From contig VGFU01000003.1 of NCBI GenBank assembly GCA_016868755.1, positions 1-64,000 on the forward strand: a stretch of 64,000 nt of DNA, in the 5' to 3' direction. The notes beneath the pieces were generated by a model that did no database searches, was not told the DNA's origin, and saw nothing but the letters and a program-made list of their open reading frames with translations. A program made the translations under genes and the position numbers. Below, piece after piece: positions 8,260 through 16,864 of this stretch. The DNA comes from Bacteroidota bacterium (GTDB lineage: Bacteria; Bacteroidota; Bacteroidia; Flavobacteriales; Schleiferiaceae). Each line of letters begins with the position of its first letter. Position 1 is the stretch's first letter.

Positions 8260-8748
8260 CTAAATGCACTTAAATGCCTCAAACGGCTCCGCGCAGTCGA
8301 GGCAGCGGTGCAGTGCCTTGCAGGCTGTTGATCCGAATGCCGAGATGCGCTCGGTGTGGGTGCTGCGGCACTTAGGGCAGGCCAAGGGTTGGTGCAGCCC
8401 GAGCAGCGATCGCTTGTCGCCGCTTCGGCGCGGGGGCGGAGCAATACCGTAGTCTTCGAGCTTGCGCCGGCCCTCTTCGCTGATCCAGTCGGTGGTCCAG
8501 GGCGGATCAAGCACAGTGGAGATGCGCACGTTACCGATTCCGACCAGCTCTTCAAGGGCTTCGCGAACGTCGCGCTCGATGCGCTCCGTTGCGGGGCATC
8601 CGGTATAGGTGGGGGTAAGGTCGATTTCGCAGCCGGCTTCGGTCGGTCGAATTTCCCGAACGATGCCTAAGTCAAGGACCGAAAGAGCGGGCACTTCAGG
8701 GTCGGGAACCCGGCTTAAGCGGTGCTCGATCTCGGTTCGGCTCACCAT
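8260..8748 (-). CDS. paaD: Phenylacetyl-CoA epoxidase subunit PaaD
   Basis: A 162-residue protein with an N-terminal MIP18/DUF59 domain ('VPDPEVPALSVLDLGIVREI', 'LTPTYTGCPATERIERDV' with the conserved Cys) and a C-terminal zinc-ribbon-like cysteine set (CPKCRST ... CKALHRCLDC). PaaD is needed for activity of the ring-1,2-epoxidase complex and is thought to help assemble its metal or Fe-S centre. The ATG at 8748 was chosen because it overlaps the paaC stop by 7 bases; upstream in-frame sequence is arginine-rich and non-homologous. It is the last gene of the paaABCD unit and is followed by a terminator. Confidence 0.88.
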   Translation of the reverse strand: MVSRTEIEHRLSRVPDPEVPALSVLDLGIVREIRPTEAGCEIDLTPTYTGCPATERIERDVREALEELVGIGNVRISTVLDPPWTTDWISEEGRRKLEDYGIAPPPRRSGDKRSLLGLHQPLACPKCRSTHTERISAFGSTACKALHRCLDCAEPFEAFKCI

Positions 8749-9506
8749 GTAGCGTCGGGGTAGGCTCGAGGCAGGCTTTGCATTTCGGCTAAGAGAAATC
8801 CGAGTGATTCGCTGTGAATTCCCTGCTTGCCGCGGAGCAGTTTGGGCGCCACGACCGGAAGCGACAGTGCGGCTTTTGCCACAACCTCGCCCACGAGTTC
8901 GAGCCAGGAAGCGCGCAGCGAGGCGACGTCGGGCCCCCATCCGCGTTCAAACGCCACGCGGTCCACCGCTGCGGCGGTGAACAGTTCTTCGACGAACGGA
9001 AGGTGGCGCGCTAAAGCTGCCGACATGCGGCGGTGGCTTTCTTCAGTTCCGTCGCCTAAGCGAACCACCCAGTCGGCGCTGTGCTGGGCATGGTAGGTGG
9101 CCTCTTTGAGCGCTTTGCGGGCGATGGCCGCGAGCTCGGCGTCGCTCGAGTGCTGGAGCGCATCGAGCTGAAGCACGTGAAAGGCGTCAAAGAAAAACTG
9201 ACGAGCCATCGTGTCGGCGAAGTCGCCGTTGGGCTGTTCCACGAGCACATGGTTCAGGAACTCCCGGTCGCTTCGCCAGTAGGCTAGATGGTCTTCGGTG
9301 CAGCCTCCGCTAATGCGCTGGGCGGCGAGCTGGTAGTACTGGCGCGCAAGCCCCACGAGGTCGAGGGCCAGGTTGCTCAGAGCAATGTCTTCTTCGAGGA
9401 TGGGGCCGTGTCCGCACCATTCGCTCAAGCGGTGACCAAGGACTAGCGCGTCGTCGCCCAAGTGCAGCAGGTACTGCACCGAGGGATCACATGTGTCCCA
9501 CTTCAT
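8742..9506 (-). CDS. paaC: Phenylacetyl-CoA epoxidase structural subunit PaaC
   Basis: A 254-residue ferritin-like subunit. In known systems PaaC pairs with catalytic PaaA in the heterotetramer core but has lost a functional di-iron site. Diagnostic segments are 'LHLGDDALVLGHRLSEWCGHGP' (split here at about residues 13-34), 'DLVGLARQYY' and 'ATYHAQHSADWVVRLGDGTEES'. Of the possible starts I use the ATG at 9506, which overlaps paaB by 20 bases; a start nearer the LHLGD segment is possible because E. coli PaaC begins close to it. The gene lies between paaB and paaD as in most paa operons. Confidence 0.88.
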   Translation of the reverse strand: MKWDTCDPSVQYLLHLGDDALVLGHRLSEWCGHGPILEEDIALSNLALDLVGLARQYYQLAAQRISGGCTEDHLAYWRSDREFLNHVLVEQPNGDFADTMARQFFFDAFHVLQLDALQHSSDAELAAIARKALKEATYHAQHSADWVVRLGDGTEESHRRMSAALARHLPFVEELFTAAAVDRVAFERGWGPDVASLRASWLELVGEVVAKAALSLPVVAPKLLRGKQGIHSESLGFLLAEMQSLPRAYPDATW

Positions 9507-9777
9507 CGGGAATCTCGTAGAAGGTCGGGTGGCGGTATACTTTGTCGTCTGAAGGGGCAAAAAGCACCTCTTTTTCGTCGGGGGCTGAGGCCACGATGGC
9601 GCTCGAGGGAACTACCCAAATGCTGGTGCCTTCGCTGCGGCGGGTGTACACATCGCGCGCATTCTTGAGGGCCATTTCGGCGTCGGGCGCGTGCAGGCTA
9701 CCGGAATGCTTGTGCGAAAGTCCGTTTTTGGAACGAACAAATACCTCCCAGAGGGGCCATTGGTCGGGCGTGCTCAT
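9487..9777 (-). CDS. paaB: Phenylacetyl-CoA epoxidase subunit PaaB
   Basis: A small 96-residue subunit. The N-terminal '[25 protein letters not shown]' region and '[21 protein letters not shown]' match PaaB throughout its length, which is normal for the family. PaaB bridges PaaAC heterodimers in the epoxidase complex and is thought to help electron transfer from PaaE. The start overlaps the paaA stop as ATGA (9774-9777), so translation is coupled. Confidence 0.92.
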   Translation of the reverse strand: MSTPDQWPLWEVFVRSKNGLSHKHSGSLHAPDAEMALKNARDVYTRRSEGTSIWVVPSSAIVASAPDEKEVLFAPSDDKVYRHPTFYEIPDEVGHM

Positions 9778-10745
9778 GCGGCGTGGGGTTTAGCAGGCAA
9801 ACCAGCTGCAGGGCGCCGGGCGGACTGTTTGGCGGCATACGCCGAGGCGGCTTCGCGCACCCAAGCGCCCTCGGCGTGGGCCTTGCGGCGGGCTTCAAGG
9901 CGTTCCGTGTTGCACGGGCCGTTGCCGGCGACTACCGCAAAAAACTCGCTCCAGTCGATGGCGCCAAAGTCGTAGTGGCCCCGCTCTTCGTTCCACTTGA
10001 GGTCGGGATCGGGAATGCTGAGGCCAATAAATTCCGCTTGCGGAACCGTTTTGTCAATAAACTCCTGGCGGAGGTCGTCGTTGGACTTGCGCTTGATGCG
10101 CCAGGCCATACTCTGGGCCGAATTGGGGCTTTGGTCGTCGCTCGGGCCAAACATCATGAGCGATGGCCACCACCAGCGGTTCAGCGCGTCTTGGGCCATG
10201 GCTTTTTGCTCTTGTGTTCCGCGCGCCAAATGCATCATGATTTCGTAGCCCTGGCGCTGGTGAAAACTCTCTTCTTTGCAAATGCGGACCATGGCGCGGC
10301 TGTAGGGCCCGTAGGAAGTGCGGCAGAGCATCACCTGGTTTTGGATGGCCGCCCCGTCGACCAACCAGCCCACGGCGCCCATGTCGGCCCATGTCAGGGT
10401 GGGGTAGTTAAAAATGCTCGAATACTTGGCTTTGCCGGCGAGCAAATCGTCGATCATCTGGTCGCGTGACGTGCCAAGCGTTTCGGCGGCCGAGTAGAGG
10501 TAGAGTCCGTGTCCGCCCTCGTCCTGAACCTTTGCCAGCAGAATCAGCTTGGCGCGGAGGGACGGAGCGCGCGTAATCCAGTTGGCCTCCGGAAGCATTC
10601 CAACTACTTCAGAGTGAGCGTGCTGGCTAATCTGGCGGACCAGCGTTTTGCGGTAGGCGTCGGGCATCCAATGCTTGGGCTCAACCTTGTTTTCGGCGGC
10701 GACGTACGCTAAAAAGCGCGCTTCGAGGTCAACAGTAGGTGCCAT
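9774..10745 (-). CDS. paaA: Phenylacetyl-CoA epoxidase catalytic subunit PaaA
   Basis: Catalytic di-iron subunit (323 residues) of the 1,2-epoxidase that converts phenylacetyl-CoA to its ring-1,2-epoxide using O2 and electrons from PaaE. Both E-x-x-H iron motifs are visible: EGGH at 76-79 and ESFH at 159-162, with further acidic residues around SEVVGMLPE (45-53). '[22 protein letters not shown]' and '[21 protein letters not shown]'-like segments are strongly PaaA. First gene of paaABCD, transcribed away from paaE across a 100-base gap. A TAATTTG box about 30 bases before the start could be its promoter. Confidence 0.93.
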   Translation of the reverse strand: MAPTVDLEARFLAYVAAENKVEPKHWMPDAYRKTLVRQISQHAHSEVVGMLPEANWITRAPSLRAKLILLAKVQDEGGHGLYLYSAAETLGTSRDQMIDDLLAGKAKYSSIFNYPTLTWADMGAVGWLVDGAAIQNQVMLCRTSYGPYSRAMVRICKEESFHQRQGYEIMMHLARGTQEQKAMAQDALNRWWWPSLMMFGPSDDQSPNSAQSMAWRIKRKSNDDLRQEFIDKTVPQAEFIGLSIPDPDLKWNEERGHYDFGAIDWSEFFAVVAGNGPCNTERLEARRKAHAEGAWVREAASAYAAKQSARRPAAGLPAKPHAA

Positions 10746-10828
10746 GGTTTGGAATCAAAGGGTTAATTCTGCTGCAAATTACTGCCAGTAGAACAAAATG
10801 CGACGCCCGCTGGTTCGCATTGCAGGCC

Positions 10829-10836
10829 TAGATTTG
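10829..10836 (+). promoter_or_regulatory. Putative -7 promoter box of paaE
   Basis: TAGATTTG is an exact match to the Bacteroidetes TAnnTTTG element and ends 9 bases before the paaE ATG. No convincing -33 element is seen. It lies in the 100-base divergent paaA/paaE gap (10746-10845). Confidence 0.5.
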
Positions 10837-10845
10837 TACGCAACT

Positions 10846-11985
10846 ATGTTTTCCTGGTTTAAAAAATCCCCCACCTCGGCCTCGGCTGACGGACTTCTGG
10901 CCACCAAGGCCGACCAAAAGGGCGTGAAGCCTCAGTTTCACGCGCTTGTCGTGCGCGAAGTGCGCCGCGAAACGGCGGACAGCGTGTCGGTATCGCTGGA
11001 GGTTCCGGAGGGGTCTACGTTTCGGTTTGTTCCCGGCCAGTACCTGACACTGCGCGCCCAGATCGGCGGTGCCGACGTTCGCCGGTCCTACTCCTTGTGC
11101 TCGAGCCCGTTAAGTGGCGAGCTTCGCGTGGCCATTAAGCAGGTCGAGGGCGGACTTTTTTCGACCTGGGCCAACACCCAGCTCAAGGCGGGCGATGTGC
11201 TTGACGTGATGCCCCCGATGGGCAATTTCGTGCTCGAAACCGACCCGTCGAAGCGCCGACGGTACGTCGGATTTGCCGCAGGTTCAGGAATCACTCCGGT
11301 GCTTTCGATCCTCAAGACCGCCCTCGAGCGCGAGCCCGAGTCAGAGTTCCTGCTTTTTTATGGCAACCGCAAGACGGCGAGCATTTTGTTTAAAAACGAG
11401 CTCGAAGACCTCAAAGACCGCTTCATGGGTCGCTTAGAGGTACACCACGTGCTGAGCCGCGAAGACCAAGGGAGCGATGCCCTGTTTGGACGCCTTGACG
11501 CCGACCGAATTCGCTACTTCGCCGAGCACATTCCGACCGTGACCAAGGCCGACGGCTACTACCTGTGCGGACCCGAGGCGATGATTCACGTCGCCAGCGA
11601 CGTGCTCAAGGCCGCGGGGGTTTCGTCTGAAGCCATTCATTTCGAGCTGTTTACCTCGGCAGCCCCTGCCAAAGAGTCCGCGCCTAAAGCCAAATCGGCC
11701 GCCTCAGGCGACGCCTACGTGACCGTACTGCTCGACGGCGAGGAGACCCACTTCACGCAGTCTTCCAAGGAATTTGTACTTGACGCCGCCCTCGACGCGG
11801 GGGCCGACGTTCCCTACGCCTGTAAGGGAGCCGTGTGCTGCACCTGCCGCGCTAAGGTGCTCGAGGGCAACGTCGAAATGGCGATGAACTACTCGCTGAC
11901 CGACGACGAGGTGGCCGACGGCTACGTGCTCACCTGCCAGGCGATGCCGCGCAGCGAGCGGGTAGTGGTTAGCTACGACGCGTAG
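10846..11985 (+). CDS. paaE: Phenylacetyl-CoA epoxidase reductase PaaE
   Basis: A 379-residue ferredoxin-NADP(+)-reductase-type flavoprotein with a C-terminal plant-type [2Fe-2S] ferredoxin domain, delivering NADPH electrons to PaaA. In order: FAD-binding barrel with RRSYSLCSSP (about 82-91), NAD(P) domain with GFAAGSGITPVLSIL, then the ferredoxin cluster motif 'CKGAVCCTCRAKV' with the fourth Cys in LTCQ. I start at ATG 10846 (MFSWFKK), since the upstream in-frame ATG at 10798 would place the -7 box inside the gene. It is transcribed alone and divergently from paaABCD, unlike E. coli where it is co-linear. The stop TAG is part of a degenerate heptamer array shared with the convergent GNAT gene. 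Confidence 0.92.
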   Translation: MFSWFKKSPTSASADGLLATKADQKGVKPQFHALVVREVRRETADSVSVSLEVPEGSTFRFVPGQYLTLRAQIGGADVRRSYSLCSSPLSGELRVAIKQVEGGLFSTWANTQLKAGDVLDVMPPMGNFVLETDPSKRRRYVGFAAGSGITPVLSILKTALEREPESEFLLFYGNRKTASILFKNELEDLKDRFMGRLEVHHVLSREDQGSDALFGRLDADRIRYFAEHIPTVTKADGYYLCGPEAMIHVASDVLKAAGVSSEAIHFELFTSAAPAKESAPKAKSAASGDAYVTVLLDGEETHFTQSSKEFVLDAALDAGADVPYACKGAVCCTCRAKVLEGNVEMAMNYSLTDDEVADGYVLTCQAMPRSERVVVSYDA

Positions 11986-12016
11986 ACGAGTTTCTGGCGT
12001 CTAGTTTCTGGTTTTT
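11983..12016. repeat. Heptamer repeat array H, degenerate
   Basis: CTAGTTTCTGG and TAGACGAGTTTCTGG units fill the 15-base gap between convergent paaE and the GNAT gene and include both TAG stop codons (11983-11985 plus strand; 12003-12001 minus strand). It is a diverged version of the arrays elsewhere, with TTTC in place of TTGC. Confidence 0.55.
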
Positions 12017-12462
12017 CGCATTTGAAGGTGCGGAATTCCGTCTTCGTCGTAGACGTCGCCTTCGGGCTCAAATCCAAAATCGGTATAAAACCGAAGCAGG
12101 TAGTGCTGGGCGCTGATCACCAGGTCGGCACCCGGGTAGAGTTGCTGCGCGTGCCAAATGACGCGGTGCATGAGTTCGCGACCGATGCCGGTTCCGCGCA
12201 CTGCCGACGCCGTGGCCACCCGGCCGATGCTGGGTTCGGCGTACGAGGTTCCGGGCGGTACTACGCGCGCCACGGCCACCAAGTTGCCCGGCTCGTCTTC
12301 GGCCCAGAGGTGGTGCGAAATCCGATCTTTGGCGTCGGGATCGGCGTAGGGGCAGTTTTGTTCGACGACAAAGACGTCGGCCCGCAGCGCGAGAATGCGG
12401 TGCAGGCTGTCGGCGCGAAGCGCTGAAAAAGGGGCAAACTGCCACGAAATCGGTACGGACAT
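12001..12462 (-). CDS. GNAT family N-acetyltransferase, ElaA-like
   Basis: A 153-residue acetyltransferase of the ElaA subgroup. The hallmark N-terminal 'LRADVFVVEQNCPYADPDAKD' stretch is split over residues 26-47, followed by 'GRVATASAVRGTGIGRELM' (about 80-97), which is the acetyl-CoA pyrophosphate-binding loop (R/Q-x-x-G-x-G/A). The end 'FYTDFGFEPEGDVYDEDGIPH' is also typical. The acceptor substrate of ElaA proteins is not established. It is convergent with paaE and divergent from the isomerase gene. The last residues (RN) and TAG stop derive from the repeat array. Confidence 0.85.
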   Translation of the reverse strand: MSVPISWQFAPFSALRADSLHRILALRADVFVVEQNCPYADPDAKDRISHHLWAEDEPGNLVAVARVVPPGTSYAEPSIGRVATASAVRGTGIGRELMHRVIWHAQQLYPGADLVISAQHYLLRFYTDFGFEPEGDVYDEDGIPHLQMRKTRN

Positions 12463-12478
12463 GCTGGGCTCAAGTTCG

Positions 12479-12486
12479 TACTTTTA
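12479..12486 (+). promoter_or_regulatory. Putative -7 promoter box of the isomerase-lipB operon
   Basis: TACTTTTA fits the TA-N2-TT(T/C)(G/A) pattern; it ends 19 bases before the ATG at 12506 in a 43-base divergent gap. Confidence 0.35.
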
Positions 12487-12505
12487 CCGCAATAATTCCC
12501 GCGCC

Positions 12506-13501
12506 ATGATGCTCAAGCTCATCCAAGACTTTCCACAGCATATTGCTGATTCACTGAACATTGCCGAAGGCTTAGCCAAGGTTTGGCGGCCGTTGCCCCG
12601 CAGCGTGCACCAGGTGATCGTCACCGGCTTGGGCGGTAGCGGCATCGGCGGAACCATTACCGCAGACCTGTGCGTGGGTACGGCGACGGTTCCGGTGGTG
12701 GTGAATAAGGGCTACGCGCTGCCCAACTGGGTGGGGGCCAACACCCTCGTGGTGGCCTGCAGCTACAGCGGCAATACCGAAGAGACGCTGACCGCCCTTG
12801 ACCAAGCGGTGGCGGCCGGATGCATGGTTTCTGCCATCACCAGCGGGGGCGAACTCAAGCGACGCGCCGACCACCACGGGTGGAACACCAGCGTAGTTCC
12901 CGGAGGAAACCCCCCGCGCTCGATGTTCGGCTATGCGCTGATTCAGATTTTGGCGCACTTGGACTTGGCCGGCGCCGGCGCACCGGCTCAGTGGCAGAAG
13001 CAGGCAGCCCAAGCCGTGAAGGATTTGGTGGCCCGCCGCGACGCCCACCTGAGCGAGGCTGAGGCCATTGCCGACACCCTAGAGGGCACCACGGTTGCGG
13101 TGTACGCCGCTACGGGCATGGCCGGGGTGGCCACGCGCTGGCGCCAGCAACTCAACGAAAACAGCAAAATGCCGGGCTGGGACGCCGAGGTTCCCGAAAT
13201 GAACCACAACGAAATGGTAGGCTGGGCCGGCGGCGGCGCGCGCTACAGCGCGGTCTTTTTGCATTCCGCCTTTGACGCCCCCCGCAACCGCATGCGCATG
13301 GAGCTCAACGCTCCCGCCGTCCGCGCCCACGGAACCCATGTGGCCGAACTTCACGCCCACGGCGCCTCGCCGCTCGAGCAAGCCCTCGACTTGGTGGCCC
13401 TCGGCGACTGGGTCAGCTACGTGCTGAGTGAGCGCAACGCCGTCGACATTATGGACATTAAGGTCATCGACGACCTCAAAGACGCGCTGGGCAAGGCATG
13501 A
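12506..13501 (+). CDS. Bifunctional phosphoglucose/phosphomannose isomerase
   Basis: A SIS-domain protein of 331 residues that interconverts glucose-6-P or mannose-6-P with fructose-6-P. The first SIS domain shows 'VTGLGGSGIGGTI' (about 37-49) and 'SYSGNTEETL' (about 88-97), the sugar-phosphate-binding serines. 'NENSKMPGWDAEVPEMNHNEMVGW' (about residues 215-238, split here by reading) contains the catalytic Glu and the N-H-N-E motif of the archaeal/Bacteroidetes-type PGI/PMI. The length matches that family rather than classical PGI (about 550). Two in-frame ATGs (12506, 12509) are possible. It overlaps lipB by 4 bases. Confidence 0.87.
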   Translation: MMLKLIQDFPQHIADSLNIAEGLAKVWRPLPRSVHQVIVTGLGGSGIGGTITADLCVGTATVPVVVNKGYALPNWVGANTLVVACSYSGNTEETLTALDQAVAAGCMVSAITSGGELKRRADHHGWNTSVVPGGNPPRSMFGYALIQILAHLDLAGAGAPAQWQKQAAQAVKDLVARRDAHLSEAEAIADTLEGTTVAVYAATGMAGVATRWRQQLNENSKMPGWDAEVPEMNHNEMVGWAGGGARYSAVFLHSAFDAPRNRMRMELNAPAVRAHGTHVAELHAHGASPLEQALDLVALGDWVSYVLSERNAVDIMDIKVIDDLKDALGKA

Positions 13502-14232
13502 GCCGTCGCTCCGTTCGCTTCGCCGACCTCGGCACCTGGACCTACCAGCGCGCCTGGGATTTTCAGGAGGCCATTTTTACCGAGGTCGTAGACCGCAAGA
13601 CGGCCAACCGCAAGCTCCCTGAAGCGGAGCGTGTTCCGACCCAAGACACCCTGCTTTTTGTCGAGCACCCCCACGTGTACACGCTGGGCAAAAGCGGCGA
13701 CTTCGGCAACTTGCTGGCCGACGACGAGCGCCTCAAGGCCATCGGAGCCGAGTTCTACCGCACCAACCGCGGCGGCGACATCACTTACCACGGCCCCGGC
13801 CAACTCGTGGGCTACCCCATTCTCGACCTGGACGAGTACTTTACCGACATTCACCGCTACCTGCGCACACTCGAAGAGGTCATCATTTCGACCCTCGCCG
13901 ACTACGACTTGAGCGGCGACCGCAGCCCGGGCGAGACCGGCGTCTGGCTCGACGTCGGAACCCCCTTTGCCCGCAAAATCTGCGCGATGGGCGTACGGGC
14001 TTCGCGCTGGGTGACCATGCACGGCTGGGCCTTCAACCTCAACACCGACCTGCGCTACTTCGAGTACATTATTCCGTGCGGAATCAAAGACAAAGCCGTC
14101 ACGTCGCTCCAGCGCGAGCTGGGACGCCCTGTCGACGAGGACGAGGTCAAGGCCCGTGTTGCGGGGCACTTCGCCCGACTCTTTGAAGTGGACTTGGCGG
14201 AGACGCCGGTCGACGGTTTGCTCGGGGCGTAG
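13498..14232 (+). CDS. lipB: Octanoyl-[ACP]:protein octanoyltransferase
   Basis: LipB (244 residues) moves the octanoyl group from acyl carrier protein to lipoyl domains such as E2 of the 2-oxoacid dehydrogenase complexes. Motifs: 'RGGDITYHGPGQLVGYPI' (about 91-108), the catalytic lysine in ARKICAMG (about 160-167) and the catalytic cysteine in IPCGI (about 197). 'SRWVTMHGWAFNLNTDL' is also characteristic. It is translationally coupled to the isomerase (ATGA-type overlap at 13498-13501). A lipA gene is not in the window. Confidence 0.92.
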   Translation: MSRRSVRFADLGTWTYQRAWDFQEAIFTEVVDRKTANRKLPEAERVPTQDTLLFVEHPHVYTLGKSGDFGNLLADDERLKAIGAEFYRTNRGGDITYHGPGQLVGYPILDLDEYFTDIHRYLRTLEEVIISTLADYDLSGDRSPGETGVWLDVGTPFARKICAMGVRASRWVTMHGWAFNLNTDLRYFEYIIPCGIKDKAVTSLQRELGRPVDEDEVKARVAGHFARLFEVDLAETPVDGLLGA

Positions 14233-14252
14233 ATTCCCCTAACTTGCGGCTG

Positions 14253-15392
14253 ATGAAACGCCTTCTCCTTATCCTTGCGGGCCTTGCGCTGGCCCTTACT
14301 GCCCTTTACTTTTCGTGGTACGGATATCTTTTTAACGGAATCTACGCGACCTACCTGCAGGGCCGCACCACCTCGGATCCGTTTGATGAGACGCTTTTTG
14401 ATGTGGATCAGGTTCCGGCCTCGGCCCAACCGGTCGCCTGGCCGGTCGCGCTCGGGGCGGACTGGGCGCCCAGTGAATCAACCGCCGGGCTGCTTCAAGC
14501 AAGCAAAACGGGTGCGCTGCTTGTTTTTGAGGCGGACACGCTCCGCCACGAGGCCTACTTCGACGACTTCAGGGCGGATTCTCGGGTGAATTCGTTTTCT
14601 ATGGCCAAGTCCATCGTGACCATGCTCGTGCAAATTGCCGTGCAGGAAGGTAAAATTCCGGGCTGGGAGGCGAAGGCCACCACCTACATTCCCGAGCTGA
14701 ACGGCCCCGGCGCCGCGCGGCTGACCCTACGCGATTTGAGCTCGATGCATGCCGACCTGGACTGGACCGAGAACTACTACGATCCGTTTGGCGAGACCGC
14801 CAAGTTGTACTACGGCGACGACCAGATGGCCCTCATTCTCGAGCGCGAAGTGGGCGACTCGGTAGGGCTTCGCTACGAGTACCAGTCGGCCGCGACCACG
14901 CTTTTGAGCGTTTGCCTCGAAAAGGCAGTGGGCGAACCGCTTGCGGACTACGCGGCCCGCAAACTTTGGGCTCCGCTCGGCGCGGAATCCAATGCCACCT
15001 GGCACGTCGACGGCCAAGGCGAGGCGATGGCATTTTGCTGCTTTAACGCGACGGCCCGCGACTACGCCCGCTTGGGGCACCTGCTAGTGCACCACGGTCA
15101 GTGGAACGGAACGAGCGTTTTAGACAGTGCCTGGGTGTCGGTGGCGACCTCGCCCAAATCGGCAGCCTTTTATGGCCAGAGTTTTTGGCTAGGCGAAGTG
15201 GCCGACCCGGCGGGCAAAGCTCCGGCGCGCCGCTACATGGCGCTGCGCGGGCATTTGGGCCAGTGGATCATCGCATTCCCCGAGGCGCAGCGCGTGGTGG
15301 TGCGCCTCGGCCGCACCGAGGGCGAGCGCCCCGAGGGATCGTGGGAGCCGGAGCCGTTCCGCGCGTTGGCCGAAGAATATGCGTGGAAATGA
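14253..15392 (+). CDS. Serine hydrolase, beta-lactamase/class C-like family
   Basis: A 379-residue secreted or membrane-anchored serine hydrolase. An N-terminal hydrophobic segment (about residues 5-22, LLLILAGLALALTALYF) can act as signal or anchor. The S-x-x-K catalytic tetrad is SMAK (about 115-118, FSMAKSIVTM), the Y-x-x motif is probably YEYQSA (about 207), and the third motif is HLG in LRGHLGQW (about 336). Substrate is unknown; relatives include esterases and D-amino-acid peptidases. An ATG at 14253 is preferred over an in-frame TTG at 14244. A TAACTTGC box lies 5 bases upstream, so it may have its own promoter. The stop overlaps the ABC gene by 4 bases. Confidence 0.8.
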   Translation: MKRLLLILAGLALALTALYFSWYGYLFNGIYATYLQGRTTSDPFDETLFDVDQVPASAQPVAWPVALGADWAPSESTAGLLQASKTGALLVFEADTLRHEAYFDDFRADSRVNSFSMAKSIVTMLVQIAVQEGKIPGWEAKATTYIPELNGPGAARLTLRDLSSMHADLDWTENYYDPFGETAKLYYGDDQMALILEREVGDSVGLRYEYQSAATTLLSVCLEKAVGEPLADYAARKLWAPLGAESNATWHVDGQGEAMAFCCFNATARDYARLGHLLVHHGQWNGTSVLDSAWVSVATSPKSAAFYGQSFWLGEVADPAGKAPARRYMALRGHLGQWIIAFPEAQRVVVRLGRTEGERPEGSWEPEPFRALAEEYAWK

Positions 15393-16864
15393 GTGAATTT
15401 CACGGAGAAAACCTGAGCGTTAGCGCGGGCGAAACCGTGCTGCTCCGCGGGCTCAACCTCGACCTTACGTCGGGGTCCTGCGTGGCCCTCGTCGGCGAAT
15501 CGGGCTCGGGTAAGTCGCTGACGGCGCTGACCCTAATGGGCCTTTTGCCTCCCAAACTTTCTGCCCGATGGTCGGTGGAGCGCGACGGACTCCCCCGCAA
15601 GGCCATGGTTTTTCAGGAGCCGATGTCGGCCCTCAACCCAACGATGCGGGTGGGTCGTCAGGTCGCGGAGGCTGCGGAGTCCGCACTGGGCCTTAAGCCC
15701 GAAGCCGCGCGCACTCGGGCCTTGGAGGAGCTGCGCCGAGTTCATGTTCCGCGGCCCGAAGAGGCAATGCGCAAGTACCCCCACGAGCTTTCGGGCGGTC
15801 AGCGCCAACGGGTCATGATCGCGATGGCGATGGCGATGGATCCCGAGCTGTTGATTTGCGACGAGCCGACCACCGCGCTAGATCATTCGGTGGCGTTTGA
15901 AATTTTGGACCTGCTTCGCGACCTGCAGCGCGAGCGCGGAATGGCGATGCTCTTCATCAGCCACGACTGGGAGGCCGTCGCCCACGTGGCCGACGAGGTG
16001 GTCGTGCTGCGCGCCGGCGAGGTGGTTGAGGCGGGCCCGATTGCCGCGGTGATGAATCGTCCGCAGCAGCCGTATACGCAGGGGCTGCTTGCGTCGCGCC
16101 CGCCCGAAGAGGGCCGCCCACGGCGCCTGCCGACGGTACAGGATTTTTTGAATGGGGTGCCGCTTGCGACGGCCCAGCGCCCCGTTTTTGAGGGCGGAAC
16201 GGAGGTTTTAGCGGTCCGCGGTCTGCGCAAGTCGTTTAAAGGCACACCCATTTTGCGCGATGTGGATTTTGTGGTTCGTGAGGGCGAAACCCTAGGGCTG
16301 GTTGGAGCATCAGGTTCTGGGAAGTCGACGATTGCCCGCTGCCTTGTGGGCCTTGAGCAGCCCGACGGAGGCGAGATTACCTACCGCGGCGCGCGCATCG
16401 ACACGCTTTCTCGGGATCAGCGCCGCGCCTATGCCCGCGAGATTCAGTACATTTTTCAGGATCCGTTTTCGAGCCTTCCGCCCCGAATGCGCGTGGGCGA
16501 CCTGCTTGAAGAGCCGCTTCGCGTGCACGGCCTGTGCGGCGATGCGGCCGGCCGAACGGCCCGAGTGGCGGAGCTTTTGGCGGCCGTGGGGCTTTCGCCC
16601 GAATCCGCGACAAAATACCCCCACGAGTTTTCAGGCGGCCAGCGCCAGCGCATCGGAATCGCACGCGCCCTCGCGCTCGAGCCGAAGTTTCTGATCTGCG
16701 ACGAATCGGTCGCCGCCCTCGACGTCAGCGTCCAGGCCCAGGTGCTCAATTTGCTCAACGACCTCAAGGACCGCTTTAGGTTTAGCTACCTCTTCATCAG
16801 CCACGACGCTAGGGTGGTGCGCTACATGAGCGACCGAACGATGGAGCTAGCAACTAGCAACTAG
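15389..16864 (+). CDS. ABC transporter ATP-binding protein with two fused nucleotide-binding domains (oligopeptide type)
   Basis: A 491-residue protein with two ABC domains in tandem. Domain 1: Walker A GESGSGKS (about 35-42), signature LSGGQRQR, Walker B LLICDEPTTALD. Domain 2: Walker A GASGSGKS (about 306-313), signature FSGGQRQR, Walker B FLICDESVAALD. Both resemble the DppD/DppF and YejF class that energises peptide or nickel import. In domain 2 the residue after the catalytic Glu differs from the usual PT (ESV), which is tolerated in other members. No permease or binding-protein gene is adjacent. The start at 15389 overlaps the serine hydrolase stop. The final residues ATSN and the TAG stop are encoded by heptamer repeats. 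Confidence 0.88.
   Translation: MSEFHGENLSVSAGETVLLRGLNLDLTSGSCVALVGESGSGKSLTALTLMGLLPPKLSARWSVERDGLPRKAMVFQEPMSALNPTMRVGRQVAEAAESALGLKPEAARTRALEELRRVHVPRPEEAMRKYPHELSGGQRQRVMIAMAMAMDPELLICDEPTTALDHSVAFEILDLLRDLQRERGMAMLFISHDWEAVAHVADEVVVLRAGEVVEAGPIAAVMNRPQQPYTQGLLASRPPEEGRPRRLPTVQDFLNGVPLATAQRPVFEGGTEVLAVRGLRKSFKGTPILRDVDFVVREGETLGLVGASGSGKSTIARCLVGLEQPDGGEITYRGARIDTLSRDQRRAYAREIQYIFQDPFSSLPPRMRVGDLLEEPLRVHGLCGDAAGRTARVAELLAAVGLSPESATKYPHEFSGGQRQRIGIARALALEPKFLICDESVAALDVSVQAQVLNLLNDLKDRFRFSYLFISHDARVVRYMSDRTMELATSN

Noticed and set aside
12395-12505. Longer N-terminus for the PGI/PMI isomerase starting at 12395
   Set aside because: The extension overlaps the divergent GNAT gene and the -7 box, and has no homology-like sequence.
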